The translations under genes were made by a program, and so were the position numbers. Under the pieces are notes generated by a model. The model ran no database searches. It had not been told where the DNA came from and saw only the letters and a list, made by a program, of their open reading frames with translations. Of a DNA stretch of 64,000 nucleotides, positions 32,745 to 41,504 are shown piece by piece (positions within the stretch are counted from its first letter, which is position 1; every line of letters starts with the position of its first letter). This stretch comes from Paenibacillus abyssi (GTDB lineage: Bacteria > Bacillota > Bacilli > Paenibacillales > Paenibacillaceae): the NCBI RefSeq assembly GCF_014640295.1, contig NZ_BMGR01000003.1, positions 248,001 to 312,000 of the forward strand, read 5' to 3'.

Positions 32745-34814
32745 ATGGTACAAAGTTTGTGGGATACATCCAAAGCAGCTGAGCTGCAGGGCGGGCTTGA
32801 TGAGCTTGTTTACCGGTCTAATCTTATTGGTACGGATCGCCGTGTATGCAACTGGGGCGGAGGCAATACATCGAGCAAAACAATTGTGAAGGATTTTCGC
32901 GGCCGCGATGTGGAAGTGATGTACGTAAAAGGCAGCGGCTCCGACCTGGCGACAATGAAAGCGGGCAACTTCACAGGATTGCGCATGGACGATATCAGGC
33001 CCTTGTTCGAACGCAGCGAGATGCCGGATGAAGAGATGGTCGCTTACTTGGCGAACTGTATGATCGATGCCAAGCATCCGCGCGCTTCGATCGAAACGCT
33101 GCTGCATGCGTTCCTGCCGTTCAAGCATGTGGATCATACGCATCCGGATGCGATTATCAGCTTGTGCTGTGCGGACAACGGGAAAGAAATCGCCCGTGAC
33201 ATTTTCGGGGAGCGTTTTGTCTGGGTGCCGTATGTCCGTCCAGGCTTCACACTCTCCAAAATGATTGCCGAAGGCGTCCTTGCCAACCCGAATGCGGAGC
33301 TCGTGCTGATGGAGAAGCACGGACTGGTAACATGGGGTGAGACCTCTGAAGCTTGTTATGCGAAGACGATTGCTATTATTAGTGAAGCTGAGAGCTTCAT
33401 AGAGTCGCGCGTTAATGAAGATAAGCTGTTCGGCGGCGTAAAATATGAAGCATTGCCGGCAGAGACCCGCAGAACGATTGCAGCCGAGGTGATGCCGACC
33501 GTACGCGGCGCGGTTAGCGACGCGAAGAAAATGATCCTCACTTTTGACGATGAGGCAGACGTGCTGCAGTTCGTAGGCGGCAGGGATGCAGCGGAGCTTT
33601 CCCAGGTCGGTGCGGCATGCCCGGATCACTTGGTACATACGAAGGTCGTCCCGCTTTATATCGATTGGGAGCCGAATGAAGAGAATATCGAAGGGTTGAA
33701 AGCAAAGCTGAAGGAAGGCATTGCCGCATATAAAGAACAATATAAAGCTTACTTCGAACGCAACAAAAATGAAGGCGACGTCATGTTCGAAGCGGCGCCG
33801 CGCGTCATTCTGATCCCGGGCGTCGGCATGATCAATACCGGTAAAAGCTGGGCGATGTCCAGAGTAAGCGGCGCATTATACCATCGCGCGATTGCGGTCA
33901 TGAGAGGCGCTTCGGCATTGGGGCGATTCGTCTCGCTGAGCGAGAATGAATCCTACAATGTGGAGTACTGGCCGCTTGAGCTGTACAAATTGTCGCTTGC
34001 CCCGGCTGAGGCTGAATTCTCCCGCAAGGTGGCGTTCATTACGGGCGGAGCCGGCGGAATCGGCAGCGAAACAGCACGCCGTCTTGTATCGGAGGGCGCG
34101 CATGTGGTGCTCGCGGATCTTAATCTGGAGGGCGCACAGAAGGTTGCTGCCGAAATTAACGAAAAGTACGGCGAGAGTCGTGCCATTGCGGTTAAAATGG
34201 ATGTAACGAAGGAAGAGGATGTAGCAGCGGCATATGCGGAATCGGCGCTTGCCTACGGCGGCGTAGATACGATCGTCAACAATGCGGGCCTTGCCACTTC
34301 AAGCCCGTTCGATGAAACGTCATTGAAGGAATGGAATTTGAATATCAACGTGCTCGGCACCGGCTACTTCCTGGTCGCCCGCGAAGCCTTCAAGCTGATG
34401 AAGCAGCAGGGCATCGGCGGCAACATGGTATTTGTCGGCTCGAAGAACTCGATCTATGCCGGCAAGAACGCGACCGCATACAGCGCGGCCAAAGCATTGG
34501 AGGCCCATCTGGCGCGGTGTATTGCAGCCGAAGGCGGAGAATACGGCATTCGCGTGAACACGATTCTGCCGGATGCGATTCTGCAGGGCTCAGCAATCTG
34601 GAATTCAGGCTGGCGGAACGAGCGGGCGGCTGCTTACGGTATTGAGCCGGATCAGCTGGAAGAGTACTACCGCAAACGGACTACGCTGCTGGTGAACATT
34701 TATCCGAAGGATATTGCCGAAGGCATTGCATTCTTCGCTTCATCCAAATCGGAAAAAACGACGGGCTGCATGTTGACCGTCGACGGCGGCGTACCGGCGG
34801 CATTTACAAGATAA
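32745..34814 (+). CDS. rhaEW: Bifunctional L-rhamnulose-1-phosphate aldolase / lactaldehyde dehydrogenase
   Basis: A 689-residue fusion, as in Bacillus YuxG/RhaEW. Residues 1-420 are a class II aldolase domain with zinc ligands likely in the HVDHTHPDA segment near 125 and EKHGLVTWG near 190; it splits rhamnulose-1-phosphate into dihydroxyacetone phosphate and L-lactaldehyde. Residues 428-689 are a short-chain dehydrogenase with TGGAGGIG and the YSAAK catalytic pair, which oxidises the lactaldehyde, in characterised cases to lactate. GGAGGT stands 7 bases before ATG 32745. First gene of the rhamnose operon. Confidence 0.95.
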   Translation: MVQSLWDTSKAAELQGGLDELVYRSNLIGTDRRVCNWGGGNTSSKTIVKDFRGRDVEVMYVKGSGSDLATMKAGNFTGLRMDDIRPLFERSEMPDEEMVAYLANCMIDAKHPRASIETLLHAFLPFKHVDHTHPDAIISLCCADNGKEIARDIFGERFVWVPYVRPGFTLSKMIAEGVLANPNAELVLMEKHGLVTWGETSEACYAKTIAIISEAESFIESRVNEDKLFGGVKYEALPAETRRTIAAEVMPTVRGAVSDAKKMILTFDDEADVLQFVGGRDAAELSQVGAACPDHLVHTKVVPLYIDWEPNEENIEGLKAKLKEGIAAYKEQYKAYFERNKNEGDVMFEAAPRVILIPGVGMINTGKSWAMSRVSGALYHRAIAVMRGASALGRFVSLSENESYNVEYWPLELYKLSLAPAEAEFSRKVAFITGGAGGIGSETARRLVSEGAHVVLADLNLEGAQKVAAEINEKYGESRAIAVKMDVTKEEDVAAAYAESALAYGGVDTIVNNAGLATSSPFDETSLKEWNLNINVLGTGYFLVAREAFKLMKQQGIGGNMVFVGSKNSIYAGKNATAYSAAKALEAHLARCIAAEGGEYGIRVNTILPDAILQGSAIWNSGWRNERAAAYGIEPDQLEEYYRKRTTLLVNIYPKDIAEGIAFFASSKSEKTTGCMLTVDGGVPAAFTR

Positions 34815-34831
34815 GAGAGGGTTGATAGCGG

Positions 34832-35203
34832 ATGTATCAGGGAAAAGGGGAAAAGCATTGGTTCATTCCGGACGGCTACATTCCGGAAGTAAGCTCGGGC
34901 ATGTTGACTAGTCATGAATCGGTCTGCGTATTGAACCGTTCCTCCGAGGAGGCGCTGCTGAAGTTTACGATTTTCTTTGAGGACCGCGAGCCGATGGAAG
35001 ATATTCTCGTAACCGTACCGCCCAGACGAACCAGACATATCCGAACCAGCTCATTAATGAAGAACGGGGCGCCGATACCGATCGGTGTGCCCTACGCCAT
35101 AGAAGTCATCAGCGATATCCCGATTGTTGTGCAGTACAGCCGTTTGGATGCCACCCAAGCGGAGAACGCATTGATGTCAACGATGGCTTTTCCCATTAAA
35201 TAA
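34832..35203 (+). CDS. ASRT-family protein (Anabaena sensory rhodopsin transducer-like)
   Basis: A 123-residue soluble beta-rich protein of family PF07100: WFIPDGYIPE near the start, ESVCVLN, ILVTVPPRRTRHIR and PYAIEVISDIPIVVQYSRLD. The Anabaena member interacts with a light-sensing rhodopsin, but most relatives occur in bacteria without rhodopsins, often inside sugar-use operons, and a ligand-binding (perhaps carbohydrate) beta-sandwich has been proposed. Here it lies 18 bases after rhaEW and 26 bases before rhaI, so it belongs to the rhamnose operon, in the place where Bacillus has the mutarotase RhaM. Its role is unknown. Confidence 0.85.
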   Translation: MYQGKGEKHWFIPDGYIPEVSSGMLTSHESVCVLNRSSEEALLKFTIFFEDREPMEDILVTVPPRRTRHIRTSSLMKNGAPIPIGVPYAIEVISDIPIVVQYSRLDATQAENALMSTMAFPIK

Positions 35204-35228
35204 TGACAATCCGGAAAGGGTGTAGAGC

Positions 35229-36449
35229 ATGACGGACCGCGCATATCAATTATTTGAAGAACAGCAGCAGGCAAGAGGCATCAATCTGGAGCAAGTGAAA
35301 AAGAGTTTGAAAGCGCTCAAAATCGAGACTCCCTCCTGGGGCTACGGAGATTCGGGAACAAGGTTCAAGGTATTCCAAAAGGTGGGCGTACCCCGCAATC
35401 CATTCGAGAAGTTCGAGGATGCCGCACAGGTGCACGCCCTGACAGGACTCTGTCCATCGGTAGCGATCCATATTCCGTGGGATAAGGTGGAGGACTACAG
35501 TAAATTCCGCAGCCATGCCGAAAGCTTGGGCTTATCGATCGGTGCAGTCAATCCGAACCTGTTCCAAGAAGAGGATTACATGCTGGGCAGTGTGACAAAT
35601 GCAGATCCGGCGATCCGCCGCAAAGCGACCGACCATCTGCTCGAGTGCGTGGATATCGCCAAGGAAACAGGCTCCCGCGATCTCAGCCTCTGGTTTGCAG
35701 ACGGCACCAACTATCCGGGACAGGGCGACATCCGCAAGCGCAAAGCATGGATGCATGAAGCGCTCGCGGAAATGTATAAAGCGATGACTCCGCACATGCG
35801 TATGCTGATCGAATATAAATGCTTCGAACCGGCCTTCTACCATACCGATCTGGCGGATTGGGGAATGGCGTATAATCAGGCATTAAAGCTGGGCCCTCAA
35901 GCCGAAGTGCTCGTGGATACCGGACATCATCTGCAGGGAGCGAACATCGAGCATATCGTCGCTTATCTGATTGACGAGAAGCGGCTTGGCGGCTTCCACT
36001 TCAACAGCCGCAAGTATGCGGACGACGATCTTATCGTCGGTTCTACGAACCCTTACGAACTTTTCTTGATTTTCTATCAGATTCTGAGCGCAGGCCAGGA
36101 TGCCGATCCGGCGGTGCGCGAGAACGTGGATAACATCGCTTACATGATCGACCAATCGCACAACATCGAGCAGAAAATTCCGGCCATGCTCCGTTCGGTA
36201 TTGAACGTGCAGACCCAATACGCCAAGGCGCTGCTGATCAACCACGCGGAAGTGGAAGAAGCGCAGCGGAACAATGATGTGCTTGCCGCTGAGGATGCGG
36301 TCCGCAGGGCGTTCGAATTCGACGTGACGCCGCTGCTGCACGCAATCCGCGAAGAGCAGGGGCTGCCGCTTGACCCGATGAAGGCTTATCTGAGCAGCGG
36401 TTATCCAAAGGAGATCCTGGCCCGAGGCAAGGGCGGTGCGAGCTGGTGA
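35229..36449 (+). CDS. rhaI: L-rhamnose isomerase
   Basis: A 406-residue TIM-barrel isomerase of the RhaI type (as in Bacillus and Pseudomonas stutzeri, distinct from E. coli RhaA), converting L-rhamnose to L-rhamnulose with two metal ions. Recognisable blocks are ETPSWGYGDSGTRFKVF near 33, SLWFADGTNYPGQGD near 155, EYKCFEPAFYHTD near 197 and VDTGHHLQGANIEHIV near 235, which supply metal ligands. GGAAAGGGTG precedes ATG 35229. The kinase gene overlaps its stop codon (GTGA). Confidence 0.95.
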   Translation: MTDRAYQLFEEQQQARGINLEQVKKSLKALKIETPSWGYGDSGTRFKVFQKVGVPRNPFEKFEDAAQVHALTGLCPSVAIHIPWDKVEDYSKFRSHAESLGLSIGAVNPNLFQEEDYMLGSVTNADPAIRRKATDHLLECVDIAKETGSRDLSLWFADGTNYPGQGDIRKRKAWMHEALAEMYKAMTPHMRMLIEYKCFEPAFYHTDLADWGMAYNQALKLGPQAEVLVDTGHHLQGANIEHIVAYLIDEKRLGGFHFNSRKYADDDLIVGSTNPYELFLIFYQILSAGQDADPAVRENVDNIAYMIDQSHNIEQKIPAMLRSVLNVQTQYAKALLINHAEVEEAQRNNDVLAAEDAVRRAFEFDVTPLLHAIREEQGLPLDPMKAYLSSGYPKEILARGKGGASW

Positions 36450-37918
36450 GCATCCTTGCATTCGATTTGGGAGCGAGCAGCGGTCGCGCGCTGCTCGGCC
36501 GCTTGTCGGACCGGAAGATCGAGGTCGAGGAGCTTCACCGGTTTCCCAATGATCCGGTCAAGGTAGGCAATCGCCTGCATTGGGATATCCTGCGGTTGTA
36601 TCACGAAATCAAGCAGGGCCTGCTGCAGGCCAAGCACAAAGGCGTCAAGCTGCAGAGTATGGCAATCGATTCCTGGGCGGTGGACTACGGTCTGATCGGC
36701 AGAAACGGCGAGCTGCTTAGTAATCCTTATCATTACCGTGACCAGCATACGGACGGGATGATGGAGAAGGTATTCCGGACGATTCCGCGTGCGGACATTT
36801 TCGGCAGGACGGGCATCCAGTTTCTGCAGTTCAACACGATATTTCAATTGGCTGCTCATCGGCAGAGCAATCCGGCCATCTTCAGGGAAGCCGACCGCTT
36901 CCTGATGATTCCCGATCTGCTGCGTTATTTTCTTACCGGGGAAATGATGAACGAATTCTCCAATGCAACGACAACGCAGCTGTATAATCCGAGGACCGGC
37001 GGTTGGGATGCGGAACTGCTTGCCAGGCTTGAGCTTCCAAGCTCGCTGTTTGGCCGTGTAGTATATTCCGGGACATATGCGGGTGAGCTGCTTCCATCGG
37101 TGAGCGATGAACTCGGAATCGGAGCTGTTCCCGTCATAGCCGTCGCGGAGCATGATACGGGTTCAGCTGTTGCCGCTGTGCCGGCGTTGGATCGTTCTTT
37201 TGCCTATTTGAGCTGCGGCACGTGGTCGCTTATGGGCACGGAAGTCGATGAACCGGTGATGAGCGAGCTGGCGCTGCAGCTCAATTTCACCAATGAAGGC
37301 GGTGTGGGCCACAGCTACCGCCTGTTGAAAAACATTATGGGCCTGTGGATTCTTCAGGAAATGAAACGGGAGTGGGACAGAGCAGGAATTTCGTACTCCT
37401 TCCCCGAATTAGTAAAGTTGGCGCAGCAAGCGCCGGCATTCGGAGCGTTCATCGATCCGGATGATCCTTTGTTTCTGCATCCTGGGGATATGCGTCCGCG
37501 TATCCGCCAATACTGCATACAGACCGGGCAGCAGCCGCCTGAACAACCGGGTGAGATTGTTCGCTGCATATTGGAAAGCTTAGCTCTTAAATACCGTTAT
37601 GTGCTGTTATTGACAGAACGTCTGTCGGGCAAGCAATTTAACGGATTGCATATGGTTGGCGGCGGCATTCAGAATGAACTGCTGTGCCAATGGACGGCGA
37701 ATGCGATCGGCAAGCCCGTATGGGCAGGCCCGGCTGAGGGCAGCGCGATCGGCAATCTCGCCGTGCAGTGGATCTCGCAGGGCATGTTCTCGGACATCTG
37801 GGAAGCGCGCAAAGTGATTCGCGAATCGTTCCCGGTTACAATCTATGAGCCTGCGCAACTGCAGGCGTGGGAAGAGGCGTATGGACGTTTTCTGTCTATC
37901 GCCGGCCTTTCAGAATAA
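36446..37918 (+). CDS. rhaB: Rhamnulokinase
   Basis: A 490-residue FGGY-family sugar kinase phosphorylating L-rhamnulose at C1. The N-terminal phosphate motif is FDLGASSGRALLG; other marks are DSWAVDYGL, YHYRDQHTDGMM, AVAEHDTGSAVAAVP, YLSCGTWSLMGTE and the C-terminal MVGGGIQNELLCQ-TANAIG, all typical of RhaB rather than xylulose or glycerol kinases. The start is GTG 36446, whose last bases form the stop codon of rhaI, so translation is coupled. It supplies the substrate of RhaEW. Confidence 0.95.
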   Translation: MSILAFDLGASSGRALLGRLSDRKIEVEELHRFPNDPVKVGNRLHWDILRLYHEIKQGLLQAKHKGVKLQSMAIDSWAVDYGLIGRNGELLSNPYHYRDQHTDGMMEKVFRTIPRADIFGRTGIQFLQFNTIFQLAAHRQSNPAIFREADRFLMIPDLLRYFLTGEMMNEFSNATTTQLYNPRTGGWDAELLARLELPSSLFGRVVYSGTYAGELLPSVSDELGIGAVPVIAVAEHDTGSAVAAVPALDRSFAYLSCGTWSLMGTEVDEPVMSELALQLNFTNEGGVGHSYRLLKNIMGLWILQEMKREWDRAGISYSFPELVKLAQQAPAFGAFIDPDDPLFLHPGDMRPRIRQYCIQTGQQPPEQPGEIVRCILESLALKYRYVLLLTERLSGKQFNGLHMVGGGIQNELLCQWTANAIGKPVWAGPAEGSAIGNLAVQWISQGMFSDIWEARKVIRESFPVTIYEPAQLQAWEEAYGRFLSIAGLSE

Positions 37919-37939
37919 TGAGTTGAAAAGAGGTAGGGT

Positions 37940-38698
37940 ATGCTGGTTGCGGAGCGATACGAAAAAATTGTACAGCTGGTCAATGAGAATGGAAGCATTC
38001 GGGTATCTGAGCTGAGTGAGCTGTGCCAGGTGACGGAGGAGACGATCCGGCGGGATCTGGATCGATTGGAGCAGGCGGGCCGTCTGCGCCGGTCACATGG
38101 CGGGGCAGTCAGCATCAAGGACCAGCAGCCGGAAATACCCTACTTTGAACGGGAAATTACCCATGCGGAGGAGAAAAGGCGGATCGCTGAAGAAGCGATC
38201 AAGCTCATTCAGCCGAAGGACCGCATTTTGCTCGATGCAAGCTCCACCGCATGGTATATGGCTTCCAATCTGCCTGACATTCCGCTTACTGTGCTGACCA
38301 ACTCGATTAAGGTCGCCATGGAGCTCAGCGGGAAGGAAAAGGTGGAGGTTATTTCCACCGGGGGGCAACTGGCATCACGCTCGCTGTCCTATGTTGGGCC
38401 GCTTGCGGAACGGTCGCTGGACGCTTATCATGTGGATAAAGTGTTCCTCTCCTGCAAGGGCGTTCACCTGGAGCGGGGAATCAGCGAATCCAACGAGCTG
38501 CAGGCCCGCGTGAAGCAGAAAATGATCGGCATGGCCGACGAAGTGATCCTGCTTGCCGATGCGAGCAAGTTCGGCGTGCAGGCGTTTACCCATGTTGCCG
38601 ATCTGAATCAAGTCGGCACGATCATTACGGACCGCAGAGCTTCACAGGAGGTCATGAACGGGCTGGAGGAACGCGGGATTCCCGTGATCAGGGCATAA
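37940..38698 (+). CDS. DeoR-family repressor of the rhamnose operon (YulB/RhaR-like)
   Basis: A 252-residue regulator: N-terminal DeoR helix-turn-helix (MLVAERYEKIVQLVNENGSIRVSELSELCQVTEETIRRDLDRLE, with the family's TEETIRRDL signature) and a C-terminal effector domain (KDRILLDASSTAWYMA, VISTGGQLASRSLSYVGP, VDKVFLSCKGVH). Members sense phosphorylated sugars, and in Bacillus the homologue represses the rhamnose genes in response to rhamnulose-1-phosphate. It is 21 bases after rhaB, last in the operon. Its 3' end overlaps the convergent AraC gene by 11 bases, with no terminator in between. Confidence 0.92.
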   Translation: MLVAERYEKIVQLVNENGSIRVSELSELCQVTEETIRRDLDRLEQAGRLRRSHGGAVSIKDQQPEIPYFEREITHAEEKRRIAEEAIKLIQPKDRILLDASSTAWYMASNLPDIPLTVLTNSIKVAMELSGKEKVEVISTGGQLASRSLSYVGPLAERSLDAYHVDKVFLSCKGVHLERGISESNELQARVKQKMIGMADEVILLADASKFGVQAFTHVADLNQVGTIITDRRASQEVMNGLEERGIPVIRA

Positions 38699-39560
38699 TA
38701 TGTGTTTTGGATTTGTAAGCTGCCGGCGTGATGCCGGCTATTTTTTTGAAGACGCGGTGAAAATGCGGCAGGCTTTCGAAGCCGCACATGGACGCAATAT
38801 AACTCACGTTGTGATCGGTTTCGAGCAGCAGCTCCATGGCATGAATAATCCGCTTTGTTGTCATATATTCGGTGACATTCATTCCTGTCAGCTGCTTGAA
38901 TACGCGGCTAAAGTGCGCCGGGCTCACGGAAGCTCTGCGGGCCAGCGCGGATAAGCCGATGTTACTGGCGATATGCGCATCGATATATACAAGAATTTCC
39001 CTCATCCATAGGGGCCCTGAAGTCGATGGACGGGTATCCGGCGGATCGTTAGGCTGCAATTCCCGGGACAGCTCGAGCAAAAAGCGCTGCAGGCCGAGTA
39101 TGATCGCATTGCGGTATCCGTATTTTTTGGCTTGCATCTCCTCATGGATATCATCAAGCAGCAGCTGTGACCGCTGTTGAAACGAGACGGAGCATTCGAG
39201 CTTGTAGCTCTTTCGTTTGCTGCTTTTCGCGAAGGGATCCAGGTAGGAAAACGCATCGCCCAGCGAATTTTGCCCGATCAGTATCGGACTAAAGAAGACG
39301 GCGGTCGATGTTACGGGCGTATCGCGATCGGGAAATGCGCGGTGAATCGTATTGCCCGGAATTAGGAACAAATTCCCCTGTTCCATATCGTATAAGGTTT
39401 GATCGATGAAAAATACGCCTTTGCCGCTGTAGATATACACTAATTCATGCCAATCATGCAGATGATCCGGAAGCTCGCTTTGCGAGCTTTTTGTGTCCCG
39501 GTAGGCGAGATCGAACGGGAAGATGCTGCTGGAGTTGAATGTTTTCCGGATTGGATTCAT
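38688..39560 (-). CDS. AraC-family regulator with cupin sensor domain
   Basis: A 290-residue regulator. The cupin part spans about 30-100 (DHLHDWHELVYIYSG, then GNLFLIPGNTIHRAF), and the C-terminal AraC domain has LARRASVSPAHFSRVFKQLTGMN and VSYIASMCGFESLPHFHRVFKKIAGITPAAYK. Its ATG overlaps the stop of the LacI-type gene (ATGA), so both regulators come from one transcript. Targets are probably genes of the neighbouring sugar-acid or rhamnose operons; which of them cannot be decided from sequence. The 3' ends of this gene and the DeoR gene overlap by 11 bases. Confidence 0.92.
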   Translation of the reverse strand: MNPIRKTFNSSSIFPFDLAYRDTKSSQSELPDHLHDWHELVYIYSGKGVFFIDQTLYDMEQGNLFLIPGNTIHRAFPDRDTPVTSTAVFFSPILIGQNSLGDAFSYLDPFAKSSKRKSYKLECSVSFQQRSQLLLDDIHEEMQAKKYGYRNAIILGLQRFLLELSRELQPNDPPDTRPSTSGPLWMREILVYIDAHIASNIGLSALARRASVSPAHFSRVFKQLTGMNVTEYMTTKRIIHAMELLLETDHNVSYIASMCGFESLPHFHRVFKKIAGITPAAYKSKTHIMP

Positions 39561-40573
39561 GTTTCGCTCCCCATATCGCCCTCATCAGCCCGGCAGGTGG
39601 AGGCGCGCTCCGTTAACACCGGCTCCAACCGGATGTGATCATCGATGCCGGCATCCGGTTCCTTGGAGGCAAGCTGTACGAGCAGCTCGGCCGTCCTTCT
39701 GGCAATCTCCGCAACCTCCACGCCGACCGTCGTAATCGGCAGCTCCAACTCGGCCATTTGCGGAATATGATCATAACTTACGATCGAGAGCTGTTTTGGA
39801 ATGTCCAGTTTTAGCTCGGCTGCTGCCCGGATAATCCCTCTGGTCAGGTCATAGCTGCCGCTGATGATCGCTGTCGGGCGCTTGCCGGAGGCTAGTAGCT
39901 TGATCGCCGCGACATAACCGTCATGTGATTCCATGCTTTGAATCGGGACGATGCCCGGCAGCAAGTCCAGGGATTTCATTTCTTCTTCATAAGCGGCGAT
40001 TTTCTCCTTCTGCAGCAGATCGGAGTGGGCCATGTCGCCTAAATAGGCGATGCGACGATGGCCAAGCCCGGTCAAGTGTTTTACAGCCAGGCGAATGGCC
40101 TTGCCGCGCAGGACATCGATGGTCGGATAAGGCGTTAACCCTGATATCCCGTAATAAAGAATCGGAATATTGGTCTGATAAGGCATCTGCTCGATGAAGG
40201 ATTGATCCCGGTCATAGAAGATGAGAATCGCATCGGGCTGGAACCGGTTGAACACGTCGATCGCCGATTCGATCTTGTTCATCGAGAGCAGCGTAGTGTA
40301 ATTATATTTTTCAAGTTCTTCATTAATTAGTGTAATTAGTATGGAAGGGGTGACCCTCTCCACGCTCGGCCAGACGACACCGATGGCCCAGCTTTTTTTG
40401 GAGACGAGCCGTTGTGCCGCAGTATTGGGCCGGTAACCCATTTCCTCTGCGAGCAGCAGTATTTTCCGCTTGGTGCTCTCCTGTACGAGAGGGCTGTTCC
40501 GAAGCGCTTTGGAGACCGTCGAGAAGCTGACGCCTGCTTGCTGGGCGATATCTTTGATTGTAACTGTCATCAT
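39557..40573 (-). CDS. LacI-family repressor, probable master regulator of the sugar-acid genes
   Basis: A repressor of about 338 residues: N-terminal LacI helix-turn-helix (VTIKDIAQQAGVSFSTVSKALRN), hinge helix region (YRPNTAAQRLVSKKSW) and a periplasmic-binding-protein-like effector domain. The start is ATG 40573 or 40570, after CGGGGG; a longer frame to 40618 would run into the palindrome region. The perfect palindrome ATAACAACGTTGTTAT lies 57 bases upstream, between this gene and the divergent SDR-LarA-gluconokinase operon, and recurs in front of the tagaturonate epimerase gene. That distribution argues it is this protein's operator. The inducer is probably a hexuronate or aldonate intermediate. 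Confidence 0.92.
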   Translation of the reverse strand: MMTVTIKDIAQQAGVSFSTVSKALRNSPLVQESTKRKILLLAEEMGYRPNTAAQRLVSKKSWAIGVVWPSVERVTPSILITLINEELEKYNYTTLLSMNKIESAIDVFNRFQPDAILIFYDRDQSFIEQMPYQTNIPILYYGISGLTPYPTIDVLRGKAIRLAVKHLTGLGHRRIAYLGDMAHSDLLQKEKIAAYEEEMKSLDLLPGIVPIQSMESHDGYVAAIKLLASGKRPTAIISGSYDLTRGIIRAAAELKLDIPKQLSIVSYDHIPQMAELELPITTVGVEVAEIARRTAELLVQLASKEPDAGIDDHIRLEPVLTERASTCRADEGDMGSET

Positions 40574-40629
40574 AAACCCCCGAGTAAAACTGTCATTGAC
40601 AACTTTATTATATATCAAATAAAATCAAG

Positions 40630-40645
40630 ATAACAACGTTGTTAT
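40630..40645. promoter_or_regulatory. LacI-type operator O1 (perfect palindrome)
   Basis: ATAACAACGTTGTTAT is a perfect 16-base palindrome with the central CG typical of LacI-family operators. It lies between the divergent lacI-type gene and the SDR operon, so it can control both. Confidence 0.8.
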
Positions 40646-40664
40646 TCATTTTAATGTGTAAAAT

Positions 40665-40676
40665 AATAACGTTGCT
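40665..40676. promoter_or_regulatory. LacI-type operator O2 (imperfect)
   Basis: AATAACGTTGCT matches 10 of 12 positions of AACAACGTTGTT. The centre-to-centre distance from O1 is 33 bases, about three helical turns, so both could be bound on one face. Confidence 0.6.
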
Positions 40677-40736
40677 ACTACATTGATTATGATTCATGCA
40701 AATAGGATGCCATTTTGTTGAAGGGACGTGCAAGGA

Positions 40737-41504
40737 ATGAGTATGTTTGATTTGTCAGGCACGACATCGGTCGTCATCGGAGGAAACGGCGTGTTAGGCG
40801 GCGCCATGGCGGAAGCGCTTGCAGCTGGAGGATCCCAAGTGGCCATTGTCGGCAGAAATATGGAGAAAGCCAATGAAGTGAAGAAGCGCATCGAGGAGAA
40901 GGGAGGCAGCGCCGCTTGCTTTGCCGCCGATGCGACAAAGGCGGAGGATTTGCAGGCTGTGCTTTCTCAGGTGCTGGCTTGGAGCGGCCGTGTGGATACG
41001 CTGTTGAACTGCTCCGGCACGAACAGCGCGACGCCGTTCTTTGATATCAGCATGGAAGAATGGGACCGGATCATGGACGTGAATCTGAAGAGCGTTGTGC
41101 TGGCCAGCCAAATCTTCGGCAAGTTTATGATCGAGCAGGGACAGGGCGGTTCCATCATTAATATTTCTTCCGTTTCATCCGACCCGCCGTTATCGAAGGT
41201 GTTTACGTATTCCGCATCCAAGGCAGGCGTAAACAGCATCACGAAGTTTCTGGCGCGGGAGTTCGCGCCGAACCGGATTCGCGTGAATGCAATTATCCCG
41301 GGATTTTTCCCGGCGGAGCAAAACCGCAAGATTCTGTCGGAGGAACGGGTGCAGTCGATTATGGGCCATACGCCGATGGGCAGATTCGGTGATCCGGAAG
41401 AGCTTCAGGGAACAGTCGTTTATCTGGCGTCGTCGAAAGCATCGTCTTTTGTCACGGGCGCGTTGATTCGTGTGGACGGCGGATTTGGAGCGATGACGAT
41501 ATGA
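40737..41504 (+). CDS. Short-chain dehydrogenase, probable D-mannonate oxidoreductase (fructuronate reductase)
   Basis: A 255-residue SDR enzyme: nucleotide motif GGNGVLGGAMAEALA, NCSGTNS, the catalytic Ser in NISSVS, YSASKAG with Tyr/Lys, and the C-terminal VTGALIRVDGGFGA. It resembles the Bacillus SDR-type UxuB (YjmF) and gluconate 5-dehydrogenases; which reaction it performs cannot be settled from motifs. Fructuronate reduction to D-mannonate is inferred from the shared operator with a tagaturonate epimerase. Possible starts are GTG 40728, ATG 40737 and ATG 40743; the last has the best spacing from AAGGA. The next gene overlaps it (ATGA). Operators O1 and O2 lie upstream. Confidence 0.75.
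   Translation: MSMFDLSGTTSVVIGGNGVLGGAMAEALAAGGSQVAIVGRNMEKANEVKKRIEEKGGSAACFAADATKAEDLQAVLSQVLAWSGRVDTLLNCSGTNSATPFFDISMEEWDRIMDVNLKSVVLASQIFGKFMIEQGQGGSIINISSVSSDPPLSKVFTYSASKAGVNSITKFLAREFAPNRIRVNAIIPGFFPAEQNRKILSEERVQSIMGHTPMGRFGDPEELQGTVVYLASSKASSFVTGALIRVDGGFGAMTI

Noticed and set aside
32667-33740. 357-residue minus-strand open frame opposite rhaEW
   Set aside because: Composition is that of an antisense frame of a GC-biased gene; the plus strand encodes a clear RhaEW.
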